From Nemopilema nomurai (taxonomy: Eukaryota > Cnidaria > Scyphozoa > Rhizostomeae > Rhizostomatidae), in the NCBI GenBank assembly GCA_003864495.1, contig ML133368.1:415011-479010 (forward strand): 64,000 nucleotides of DNA, read 5' to 3'. Of this stretch, positions 1 to 11,599 are shown piece by piece (within the stretch, counting starts at the first letter, position 1; each line of letters starts with the position of its first letter). The position numbers were made by a program, and so were the translations under genes. The notes beneath the pieces are model-generated. The model ran no database searches. It worked only from the letters and a program-made list of their open reading frames with translations, and was not told where the DNA came from.

Positions 1-160
1 AAGGGATTTAATACTTGTATACGGGTATAAAAGGGCTTGTATTAAGGTAATTTTCTAAGTGCGTACGTGTCATAATGACTTATCCTGGAAAGAAGCACTG
101 TCATGCGCATACTGGTTTTGGCTCTATGGTGCATTATGACCTTTGACGCCTGTGTTTCAG
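1..160 (+). other. 3' end of a kinesin intron
   Basis: This stretch precedes the first kinesin exon seen here and ends in a normal 3' splice site (tgtgtttcag, 151-160). No kinesin-like reading is present in it, so the exons carrying the ATP-binding P-loop of the gene must lie upstream of the window. Confidence 0.7.
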
Positions 161-3100
161 GGGTATCGTGCCCATCACGTGTGACGAGTTGTTCAAAATC
201 ATAGAAAGGGGTGATGGAAGTATTGTAAGTACAATCGTGCTCTTTTTTATGTGGTATACGCATAATAAACATTATCTAAACAGTTATAGGTTTTGTGGTA
301 TGTTGAAGCATTTACTCTCTGCTAACTGTCTTCTTATGGAATTCGGTTGAAATTTTTTCATTTAGTAAACAGAGAAGAAAGCTGAAGAAGTGCTTCTGCA
401 TTCTCTGCTATCGAACAAATTAGTATATTGGTACCTTCAAGCTAACCAAATCTTCCAAATTAGACAAATCTCAAATTATTACCAGCCATCCAAACTGTTG
501 ATTTTTGTTCAAGTATCGAAATAAGCTTATGAGGCTTTTATCTTGCTTCTTTTGCGAATATCCCCAATTTGCGATGAAATTATTCAATGTATTATATATT
601 CTTTACTGTCTTTTGTGTGTGTGTGTTAAATACTCTATTAACATATGCCTTGTTAACATATCTTTCACGTCTCTACCCTCTTTCAGAAATACCAAGTCAC
701 GTTTAGCATGTTGGAGATTTACAACGAACAGGTTCGAGATCTGCTCACAAAAGAGAATCCAAAGGGAGGCTTGCAGGTTTGTAGGCCTCGGTTGTAATCT
801 GGCAAGGTTGTAGCACAATGCAGCATGAAGTGGATTACGTCAACATTTCCATGCAATTCATTCCATACTCACTGAACTCTTAAAGTAGCAGAAAATTTTA
901 ATCAAAATTCCATCTTAATATAGCTGAAATTTCAGTTCAAGAAGAACTAATGCGAAAAACTATATTTTTGGCGTTCACAAAATCTCAGGAAACTGCTTGT
1001 CAGCTTTCATTGTTTTATCATGATTAAGCATCAAACCAAACGTAGAGAAAGAGCCTCTGTCACAACTTTGATGCTCAATTTTTTCTTGTGTCATTGATTA
1101 TGATGCTTTTGACTAGTGCTCTACTATTTTGCTAAGTAATTTGCTGTAATCAATTTTCAATAGCTACAAGTACTTAAAGTATGCAAAAACTGGTTCCGCT
1201 ATTTCTAAATATTGTGAAGTTTGGTTCGATGAAGCACTTGTTCACAATATTTCTTTTTAGCAACTATTTATCAGAGTGTGAATAACCTTCTTCCATGTTT
1301 GAGATGACCCCCAGATGTTCACACTGTGACGTTTTCAAATTTAAGGTGCGTCAAAATCCAAAAATTGGGGCCTTCTACGTCCAAGGATTGAAGTTTGTTG
1401 CTGTGGGCAGCTATAAGGAAATCGAAAAAAGAACCGAAGAGGGTGCGCAATGTTTGAAGATTGGTTTCTTTTGGCAGTCTGATAAATGTTTAGCATTTTT
1501 AGGTTATTGCTGAATCAACGTCACTTGTAGTTCAACTAGGCAAATCAATTTAATTTTGCAATCATACCTCTAGTCAGTTATATCTATGCACATTGCAGAA
1601 TTGTATGACCAATATAACTGACTTTTGGATTTCTAGAAAGGCCGTTATTTCGAATTGCAAGTGAAGTCACAGTTTGCAATGTCTTCCTCCATTTATCATT
1701 TCAAAGAAATCGACGAAGCTAAAGTTGATCTTTCGTAGCCCTAACCAGTAGTTCAGGAGACGTCCAACCTTACTCTAGAAAGTACATAGGTAGATTTTGT
1801 CTGCATTCTTTCTTGTAGGTACCGCTAACAGGACAGTTGCCTCAACGCAAATGAACGCAACAAGCTCACGTGCCCATACGGTCGTTACCATTCAGTTTGA
1901 CCAGATCTGCAAAAACGATATGGGCCAAGAAACCAAGAAGACAAGTATCATTAATCTTGTCGATTTGGCAGGTAATCACTGCGTTATCGTCTTCATGTTT
2001 CTTGTCGTGCAAGTATGAGAAATGATCCAAAAATCAAGCAAGCTTTGAAGCCAGTTTTGAGGGCTTTGTAATCGCTAAGATGAAACGATGAAAGTTTTTA
2101 ATGATTTTCGTGTTTGGACAATTGGGAAGTATGTTTGTGGAAGTATGTTTGAAAGGTAGTAAGTACCTAAATAGTGGTCGAACAAATTTGTAAAAATTAT
2201 TCATTTATCAAGCCACAAAATAGGTATGGCACAAATCAATGCATTCGACAAAAGATCTGCAAATAAGAATAGCAGGCCTAGACTTTACAAGATTTATTAC
2301 CAGTAGATTTATCTAGTAAATGCATGTTTTATAAAGTAAAAGATCTCCAAATCAGGAATCAAAGTGGTCTCCAAAACCCAATTATATTTATCTTTCGAGT
2401 GAAATTCCTTCCCTCATATTGGTTAAACACGTTTCCTATTGTTTGGCTTACGTCACGTTATTCCTTCTTTCCCAGGCTCCGAGCGTGCGGACAGTACAGG
2501 TGCTACAGGCGATCGTCTCAAGGAAGGAGCTAACATCAACAAGAGTTTATCAGCCCTCGGTAACGTCATCTCGGCCCTGGCTGACCAATCAATGGGCAAG
2601 AAGAAGGTACTCGTGCCGTACAGAGATTCAGTGCTGACAAAGCTGTTGCAGAATGCTCTTGGTGGCAACAGTAAGACCATCATGATAGCTGCTTTGTCGC
2701 CAGCCGATATTAACTACGACGAGACCCTCAGTACACTTCGGTAAGACTCTTTTTGGTGCGAGTTTGACAATTCCATTCAGTCACTTCAACTAAATGCAAC
2801 GTGGTTCAATGCAACCTATTACAATGGACTGTATTCCAAATCTTGTATTTTATGCTATGTAGAGTCTAGAAGCAAGATTATCTTCAAGCTTTTAAACAGT
2901 CCATGTGGTTAACTAAAGACACGTCTTTGCAGATAGGTAGCTCGTTTTCTCAACGAGGTTGTGATCGGTTTTCTATGGTAAGACTAACATGTGCAATAAG
3001 CAAATGTAGTTTAGATTTAAGTATTGAAATCACGTGAAGACCGAGACCAAGGTGCTTTGAATGAATGTAAAGTAAGAGAGACAATGACTTGCTAGAAGTT

Positions 3101-3259
3101 GGAGACTGAATGCGAGGCCACATAGCAACAGCATGCTTCAAAGTGCAGTTTGAGGCATTTGAAAGTTCCCTTTTGCATGCACCTTTGCATCTTCTCTCTT
3201 CTGATACGATGTTTACCACTCGCAGATATGCTGACCGAGCGAAAAAAATCAAGAACAAG
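161..3259 (+). other. KIF28: kinesin motor domain, C-terminal two thirds (exons 161-224 to 3226-3386)
   Basis: Six exons give the second part of the motor catalytic core. Landmarks in order are YNEQVRDLL (687-776), RTVASTQMN and the switch I motif NATSSRAH (1819-1971), NLVDLAG joined across an intron to SER (switch II), then [16 protein letters not shown] and [17 protein letters not shown] (2476-2740). The last core strand and helix ([11 protein letters not shown]) begin at 3226. The usual SSRSH of switch I is SSRAH here. The exon ending at 1442 uses a weak donor (gtgcgc), chosen because it gives the normal kinesin spacing between EIEKRTEEG and TANRTVAST. Confidence 0.93.
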
Positions 3260-6200
3260 GCCGTTGTCAACGAGAATCCAATGGACAAGCTGATTCGGGA
3301 GCTGAAGGAAGAGAACGAAAGACTGAAGAAGGCGATGGGCGGGGATTTGCCAACTGCATCATCAGGAGCACCAATGTCCGAAGAGGGTATGATGACGCCA
3401 TTGGTAGTCTGCTGCTGTTTTTGATGATGATGCTGTTGTTGTTGGTGCTCTGATGATGATGAAATGTATTTAGGCATCTAACAACAACCTCTCACTACAT
3501 AGGAGGACATGATTTCAACTTCTTGACAGCAAACGTGTAGAGAGTATACAGTAGATGCTGCACGCTCTAGTTTTTGTCAAATGAGCCACAAAACTGACCT
3601 GTCCAATAGATAGCTCGTCATTGTCCCAACTTGTGACATTTTTGGAAACCATAGTTTTGTTGCAATCAAGATCATTCAGATTTTTTCAGCATTGCTGAAT
3701 TGCCTTAGAAACGGTGCCGTGCAATTTTTAGAATGGTATTGTTATCAGAGATAACGATAGTGGTTGGCATGCCAATATGCCCCTTTATACCAACGCCAAA
3801 TTATGATTTTTCGCCCCTTAAAATTGTTTCAACTTGAACGCAGTATTGCTTACTCGAACTGGCCTTATAATTCTTGCTACCCGTAGCTGTTATCATACAT
3901 TTAGGCCCTTTCCTGCGGTGACATTTGCTTAAACTGAAACGGGTTCGCAAATTTGAAATCGAGCAATTGAAGAGCACGTCGCTATGTGACACCATTTCAA
4001 AAATGACATGAAAGGTTGTCAAATCGGTAGTTTTTGTCAAAATTCAATGCAGTAAGACATTCATATATTCAAACTCTATCCACAAATTATTTTAGAGAAA
4101 GAGAAAATGAGAAAGGAAATGGAAGAGGAGATTCGTGCTCAGTTGGAAGCAAATGCAATGGCAATGATGAGTTGGGACGAAAAGGTACCTAATTTTTATA
4201 CTATTCTGCATCTCTGTGCTAGTCTTTTCGTTAAATTTCTTGGTGAAACTAAGATAAAGGCATTCATTTTTCATGGCAAACTTTTTAAAAACATCTTACT
4301 GATTCATTCGAAGCTTCATCTCACAATCAGCTGCAACATTTTCTATTTGTACTTTCCACTGTACCGATGTCCTGTAATTTCTTTTAAGCTACAAGCATCA
4401 CGTAGTGAAACGGATCCTGCCGACGATGCTGTGAGCGAGAAGCTGAAAACAACCCCCCATATTATCAACTTGAACGAAGACAACATGTTATCTGGTGTTA
4501 TTAAACATTCCATGAATGAAGGTATGCTCTTGGTTGTCAGTTTTCATAAAACAGAGAATTGTATTTCTCTAGAATTTATTAATAGATAATCTAAGATGTG
4601 TAATCACACACTAGTTACCCCCTGTCATTTATGTTTAGTTATGCCATTTCGCCATACATAATACTATTGCATTTTGCTTAACAGGAGAAACCTCAATAGG
4701 CCGGAAAGATGCCAACCCCAACATACCTATGACCGGACTCAGGTAAAATACTTTACGTGTCTTACAATGGTACCAAGTTTAATCAATGCTTGTATTGATT
4801 TGTCACTTCGGTGCCCCTGTTCTGGTAAGCAAGTGAACTGCTGGAAAGTTGGTCAATGCTGTGTCCAGAAAGCCCATTTGGTGGGGCAATGGTATTCCCC
4901 TTCCAAAACACATGTTGACTTAATGTTGAAGAATAATCTTGATTTACTTCGATCGTGTTCCTTGCCAAACAATCATGTCGTTTGGATTGCACCCTGAGTA
5001 TGCCAAAATTAGCGCCCCTCTCCCTTTTCTAGAAGTCCATTGCAAATTGACATCCTTCTTTGGTATATGTCACAATACGAGCCATAATTGTTCTGCCTCC
5101 ATTTCAGTATCATGAAACAGCATGCTGTTCTTATTTGGCAAGAAAACGAGGTCACCCTTAAGCCAGGAACGACTGGAGCCAAAACAAAAGTGAACGGAAT
5201 GCCGCTGACTGGCGAAAGGGTTCTGAAGCATTTGGATCGAATTCTCTTCGGTAAGAACCTACTCTACAAGTAACCATTCTTTTAAAAACACTTCAAGGCT
5301 TTGGATAAGATTTTTGCAACAAGTAGCATGTTTTGGCAAGTACGACAAGCAAAATTTGCATCACTTTGATTTGCAATGAATGGCAGTTTTGCATGTTCCT
5401 AATGAAGAAAACTGCTCTTCAACTAAATCTTCAGCTATTTGTGCCGTTTTGTTGAGGGTTTATGGTGCTATTGTTCCTCTTTCATTCTTTTCTTGGATTT
5501 TTGCTGTTTTCAAATTACTAAACGTCTTCACTGATAACAGTTAAGTTTCCCCAGGCACTATAAATTCCTTTGAATGATAAGTGTTAGAAAAATTGCAAAT
5601 AGATCCTACGTTACCTAAGATTTCGTGTTTACTTCAAAATGGCTACACTTTGTAGATAAGAAATTGATAAAATTATTTTAGGTCATGGTCCTCAGATTCG
5701 CGTTCATCAGCTCTTTGACTTCTGGGCAAATACAATAGAGCTAGATGGATGCGCAATAAGAAACATGCTGCTACTTAATCCTTCAAAATCTGATTTATTT
5801 GTTATAAAGCCTGCTTGATGATAAATTATTCAGCAGTACAATGTTTGTGCAATAATCTCTTATGCCTTAAATTCGACTTCGTTCCACGGCTTAATGTCTT
5901 GTCTCTTTGCCAGGATCTAATCACATGTACTATTTCGTTAACCCCCTGAATTCCGAAAAGAGTGAAGGAACCCCAGACAAGGTGGACTGGGAATTTGCAC
6001 AGAAAGAAATTGCGCAGGCTAAAGGATTTCAGACTGGCTTTGGAGCTGGCCTCTCCAAAGGTAATTTGCTTTTTATTCGTGCTTTTCTTTTTAACCTTAA
6101 GCATCTGATAAGACCCACAAAATCTATTATACCTATTTACAGTTCATTTTCATACAATTTCATTTTCATTTTTATTTTATTTTACATTCATTTTAGCTAT

Positions 6201-9200
6201 TTGTTAAACTTTGTTTTTACTATCGTACTTATATTGTAAGTACAGTTTTTTCCATCAATGTTTGTAATGATAGCATGATATCTATTAATCAGATCGTCTT
6301 CTAGGTCACTGAAATGATCTTTTTACTTCAGATCAACAGCAGGCTCAAGAACAAGTCTTGGAGCTGCTTCCATTGATCAGTGAAGTTAACGCTATCAGCG
6401 AGGAGTTGGACAAGCAGAAGTATGGTCAAATGATTCACTTGTAGTTAACCTGTTCCGTTGCTTCTATCAACTCCGATATTGTCTCTTCAAATTCCTCTTT
6501 TTGCAATTAAACTAGTTTAAACTCCTTTTATGTTTTCTCGCCGCAAAAAAAGTATCCAAGAGTAGATACACATGTTAATGATAGGTGTAGCAATTTTTCT
6601 TAAAGAAATTAAAAGTTCTCAGAGCTTGTCGTCGCTTTGTGCTCTTGCTGTTGCGCGTGAGCTCTTTCTGATTTATAACGGAAGCCTTTTTAAAACCATT
6701 CTTGCGCATTTGCAGGACCTTCGAGATCATTCTCATTTCGAGTGCAGCTCAGGATGCTGGCGGAAAGGAGACTAAGTAAACACGACTTTCTTTTATACTT
6801 CATGTTATTGGCATAATTATATTTAAATGAGAACTCAATCTACATCCAACGAATAACGTTAGGTTATCGTTACTCTTTCACGTACTTCTAGAGAATTGAT
6901 TTAGCAACTTGAATACGAATCCCATTCTAGTTTAAGAGCTCACCCCAAAGTTAGATAAATCTGCGATTTCATGTTCGAGTTTATCAGCTAAACCAAGATG
7001 TATGACGATATTTGGATTTTTGTAGTCACTTTTTTAATTTAGGATTATTTGATCTCAAGGCTTGTTATTTAGTTTGTTTTTCATAAAAAAATTAAGATTG
7101 AACTGGAGTGCCAAAATTGTTAATGCATTTTTCTGTAGATTCACACTCAAACAAGTTCAGACAAATGTTAATTATTTTCCAAATGAGATAATATTTCAAA
7201 TTTCATTGCTTGGATATCAATAAGTTAGTAAATAAATACGACGGTAATAAATAATATAGGCTGTTAGCTGCCTTCTTTATAATCATACGTGATCAATGAA
7301 ATATGGCCTTTAAAACAAACGGTTCATAGCAAACCAGCTCATTAATATTTTGTTTAAAATTATTTTTGATAATTTTTAGAGTTCTTGTGAAAATGAAGAA
7401 CCTGTTAAATGACAATGTTTGGTTATGGGAACGTGGAAAGTTCATGAACAGGAGATTTCTTATGCAAGTATGTAGCAGATCTTTTAAAGCATGTTATTGA
7501 AATAAATGTATTCTAAAATTCAGCTCCTCAAGCATTGTTATTTCAATCACAGTTGTGTGATGATGCAGTATTTCAACATAATTTCTTACCCCTGAACCCC
7601 TGATATCATTGCAAAGTCTTACTCTCTAAGGAGTGTCTGGCAAAAAGTGTTATATATGTAAAACATATGCCTTTTCTAAGCAGATTTGTACCATTTTCTT
7701 TAGTTTACTTCTTTTCAATTGATCAAGACAATAATTCTTTTAGAATCAGCTTTGAAACTTCTTCACAAAGAAGAATTCTCGAAAATATGGTTGCCGATAT
7801 TCCCAAATCTTTTTTGCGAAATTAGACACATCTTGTTTTACTTTACTGTGTAAAAACGCTTTATGGAAATCGGGGTCCCGAGCAAAATCTTCTGTTAAAC
7901 GAAGAACCTTGTCTCTGATAAATTTGTTTTTTTAGGATTTATATCAACGATTTCTTGATGGCGATGAGACGGTGAAGAATATTCCCCAAGAAGAAGATCC
8001 TTTCTGGGAGCCCCCAGAAGATGTACTGATTGGTACTGCCAATGTCTTCTTGCAAAGTTTGTCCTACGCATTGGATTTCGACGACAAACTGGCAATTACG
8101 GACTACAAGGTACAATTTCTAATTGAACATCTAATTGTATTATAAAGTTGAAGACATTTATCTGAAGCCAAAGTTATTGTTTCCTCCCCGACCAGAATAT
8201 TTAACTAATCATATGATAAACTAGTCAAAAGTCGAAAGTTAATGATAGTATTATTGAATTGAGAATGGGAGGATTGAAAAATCTGTTAACTTATTTTTGA
8301 GAGCTGGTTGCGGCGATTATATTTTGTACTTGAAAGTATACGAGTCTCAATTTACGCCAAGTTTGGGCAAACTAAATAATGCCAGTTTGTATTAGCGGTG
8401 TATTAGCTATATACAATCGTTTGCAGCCCAATATAGAAAATCCATTTGTTTTTGCTCTAAGCTGATATACTTTTCTGAAAACCTTCACAGGGTATTGAAC
8501 AGGGGTTTTTGATTATCAATGTCACGCCCTGTACTGCAAATGGGAAGCCTCTGGACGAAGAATCTTTTGTCGATGAGCCCAAAGATCTTCTTGGAAAGCC
8601 CTACCATTTCAAGGTAAGGGAAGTTTGTTTGCGACTTCCAGCCAAATGGCCCACACCTTATGTCATCAGGTCCTACCCCGAGTAACTTGTTAATTTGGTG
8701 GATGCTACTTTATATCCGAATGGTTTTTAAGCCAAAATAAGTTCTGATGGTGTCATATTCGCATATAAGCTTAAGGTCCTAATCGTTACTGACGCTTTAA
8801 ATTAACAGAACCCTACGGTTTAATAGGGAATTAATTCAACATTAAATGTATCTTTAACATGTACCAAGATGTTTGTTATTTAACTGTTTTGACGATTTGG
8901 CGAACATAGTACTGACATTGAAGTGGCCCTATGCAGTATACATTGATCTTTGGTGCGTTCTCTGAGATTAAAATCTTAAGACAAGCGATAGATGTGGAGC
9001 GATGGTATATATTTCAGAAGAACATGTTAGGTCAGTGCAACTTTTTAAGAAGACTATTTGTTTGTGGTCCTCCTTTCGTTGTTTTCGTGGTATTTCCAAG
9101 AAATAAAGGAAGGCTTTTCCATAAAAGGAATTAAGTGGTTTACCACCAATGGTTTTTTTGCTGAAAGTAACTGAATAGTTGAATAACTGAAGCTTAACTC

Positions 9201-11599
9201 GGCTTCGACCTCTCCTTTCACATTGTCCAGTTTGGCTTAGAGCCAAGTCTGTCAGTCTTGATAGATGTTTCACGGACATGTCCTTCAGTCAAATAAATCA
9301 TTGGGATCATCCATATCAAATGTACCCAAAAAACCTCATTTTGGCCCTATTTGGGTTGTCCTAAGAATTTGGGTAGAGGGTTTCAAAAGAAAAATAAAAG
9401 CCCAAATTTTCAGGATTCTAGGTCAGCTTGATATGCCAAATACCATAATTTGTTATTGATACATAAATAACGACAAGTTATTATCTAACTACGCTTATCA
9501 CAGAAGGGAAAACTTGTGCATCTGTTTATGAGCTCAGTCTATTTTGAACCTTCTGGTTGGTATTCGGGAGAGTATCCATTGGAATTCGTTTTTCAGTTTA
9601 CTATCCTATCGATAAAAGGTAATGCATTTAATGCAAGTGTTTTGAAGTTTCAGACGAGATCACAAAACCTTTGTTGTAGATAACAATCAGGAATGCTGAA
9701 ATCATGAAAGCAAGGTACTCTCAAGGCATTTACATCAAATACACCACCATGGGTGAAACTGAAGTGACAGAGACACAAGTCGTGAAGGACACTCTTTCAC
9801 CAGAGTACAACCACTCGAAGCTGGTTTCCTTTCCCAGCATTACAGAGGAGCATCTAGATTGGTTCGATACTGGCTGTATAACGTTTTCAGTGTATGGAAA
9901 GCAGGTTGACACGGTGTCAGATCAAAGGCTCTTAAAGATGACAACTAAGGTAGAATCTGCATATAATAGCCTCAGATATCCGTTGATTTTGTCATTCTCT
10001 ATTGCTTTTGAATCTGCATGGTCTCTCATATAAAGTAAAGAGTCTGTGGTATATAGATTATAATATCAAGTATAGTTTATAGTATAGTGTTTGTATAGTA
10101 AATGAAACACACATAGTGTATAGTTTTTGGAAAATACATGCAGTAGTGATGGAAAGTTTGAATGTTGTTTTGCCATTTTTTGCTATTTCGATTTTGCCTT
10201 GTTTTTTTTCTAACGATGGCGTATGAATCATTGCAGGAATTAAGGCAGATGGAGCACATTCAGAATCCGGGTATGAATCACAGGCAATCGACGTTCAGAC
10301 CAGCAATTGGTGAGTCAGCCCAGTTGAAATCTGAGCTGATTTTGCTCAAGCGAAAACTCAACAGGATGGAAGAGAAAGAGAAAAGAATCCAGGTACAAGA
10401 ATATTTTCTTTTTTTATGCGCAATTTGCCACCTGTGTAGGAGAACAAGCAAGTAGTGCCAAATGGCAGTTGTGGATGTAAAATGAAGAATTTGCAGATTT
10501 ACTATAATTGAGCTCATTGAACTAATTTTGAATTTAGCTAGATTCGTAATAAATAGCACGATCTCATCATACTGCTTCAATGATCCAAAGTTAGTTTGTT
10601 GTTTGAAATGGACAATAGCAGTTTATTTACCCAACATTTTTATGAAACATTGACTTATTTATGTAATTTAGCATGCTTTTTGCACATCTTAGCTCATTGA
10701 CAAGAGTCTACATAAAGCGTAACAAGCTAGATATTTTTTAACTTTAAAGCTGGTCTTTAACGACAGCAAACTAGTTTCGTACTTTAGAAAGCAACACGAC
10801 ATGCTTTTTAGATTGTAACTCTTCTTTGATAAGGATATTGTCACCGAGTGGGGAAAGAAAGCAGACAACGAGAAAGACTTCAATGCATTTCACAAGGCCA
10901 TTCAGGCAGCTGCTTTTTATCAACGAGGCCAACTCAAGTACAAGGTCAACATGCTTCAGTCGGTGAGTACATTGTAATCATTTCTTGACTCTCTTGTTTG
11001 CAATGCTGCTCACGAACTGCTGCAATGTTTTCAATGTTTCCATGTGTCACACTTTGCCTGTTCTATTTGCCATTCGTCGTAAAGCTGGTGAGACGAGATA
11101 CTCTAGGAAGACCGTTCTCTCTATTGCAAATGTCATTATTTCAGTTGTGTATGTTGCAAGTGCACTTAAATTTCAGTCGAAAGGCTTTCATTTCTGCATT
11201 GGTCTTTTCAGAGGCTTATGATCTTTACGCGATACGAGATTATTTATTAATGTTTACAAGACTTGTAGTTATTTCTAATGGGAGGCAATATGTTGGTTTA
11301 TCCTAAGTCATTTTACGAGCCCATATCCCCAGCAATTATGCAAAGCAGCATTTATTCTCAAGTGCCTATTAAAAGCCTTTTTCTTTTTCAATTTTCTCAC
11401 GACATGGGTAGACTACAGAGCATGTCATGTCTAGTGTCATTTAGCATCCTCCATTGAACCCAAATCATTTATGATTCATGCATGTCTCTTTCAGTATCTG
11501 AAGAACCAGAAGGGCACTACTGCCAACGGTGGAGACATAAAGACTGAAGTGAAGCCAAGTGGGTCGTCAACGGGAAGTAAAGCCTGTTCCCTTATGTAA
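161..11599 (+). CDS. KIF28: kinesin-3 family motor, KIF28-type (5' partial, 20 exons, 863 codons here)
   Basis: A microtubule motor of the kinesin-3 family; known relatives carry membrane cargo along microtubules. Exons: 161-224, 687-776, 1346-1442, 1819-1971, 2476-2740, 3226-3386, 4096-4184, 4389-4521, 4685-4742, 5108-5250, 5914-6060, 6332-6419, 6716-6775, 7380-7467, 7936-8109, 8491-8613, 9680-9949, 10237-10392, 10834-10962, 11495-11599. All have GT-AG borders, and phases match through to TAA 11597-11599. Visible parts, numbered from the first full codon: end of the motor domain (1-235) with switch I NATSSRAH (96-103) and switch II DLAGSE (132-137); neck coiled coil (239-260); FHA domain (about 329-425); the central kinesin-3 region including DPFWEPPE and [11 protein letters not shown]; a further coiled coil (763-786); C-terminal CSLM. 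The KIF28 assignment rests on recalled similarity of the central and tail motifs, not on an alignment. The P-loop is outside the window. Confidence 0.94.
1178..1258 (+). repeat. dispersed repeat copy in a kinesin intron
   Basis: A stretch holding ggttccgctatttct and later cacttgttcacaa. Related copies occur at 18600-18707 (an inverted pair) and 59743-59825. It lies inside the intron before exon 1346-1442 and ends close to a spurious tttttag. Confidence 0.6.
3423..3462. repeat. short GAT/GTT microsatellite
   Basis: Imperfect trinucleotide runs of tgatga and gttgtt directly after the sixth kinesin exon shown here. They create a long but meaningless open frame on the other strand. Confidence 0.7.
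4389..6060 (+). other. KIF28: FHA domain of the kinesin
   Basis: Four exons (4389-4521, 4685-4742, 5108-5250, 5914-6060) encode a forkhead-associated fold of the kinesin-3 type. It opens with [10 protein letters not shown], continues with ETSIGRKDA (the GR that normally contacts phosphothreonine), then MKQHAV, a KTKVNG turn and [13 protein letters not shown]. The order and spacing are those of kinesin-3 FHA domains, where the domain helps dimerisation and motor control. An adjacent basic and acidic segment leads into a predicted helix ([17 protein letters not shown], 6332-6419). Confidence 0.9.
7380..9949 (+). other. KIF28: kinesin central region, KIF1B-like and beta-rich segment
   Basis: Exons 7380-7467, 7936-8109, 8491-8613 and 9680-9949 are all in phase and continue the kinesin. 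Recognisable segments include [63 protein letters not shown] and [11 protein letters not shown], then [15 protein letters not shown]. This block is characteristic of the KIF28/KIF1 side of kinesin-3 and is the main reason for the subfamily call. The last part looks like a C2-like beta sandwich, but that is inference. Confidence 0.85.
11585..11596 (+). other. KIF28: CaaX-like C-terminus (CSLM) of the kinesin
   Basis: The last four codons before TAA 11597-11599 read Cys-Ser-Leu-Met. Cys followed by two residues and Met fits the protein farnesyltransferase rule (Met at X favours farnesyl), though the first 'a' position is Ser. The preceding tail is lysine-, glycine- and serine-rich. If used, the lipid would anchor the motor to a membrane cargo. 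Lipidation is inference; the sequence only shows the motif. Confidence 0.6.

Noticed and set aside
2950..3477. 175-codon minus-strand frame over a kinesin exon and intron
   Set aside because: It is a shadow: opposite the confirmed exon 3226-3386 and a trinucleotide microsatellite. The Ser/Phe- and His/Gln-rich text is what those give in reverse.
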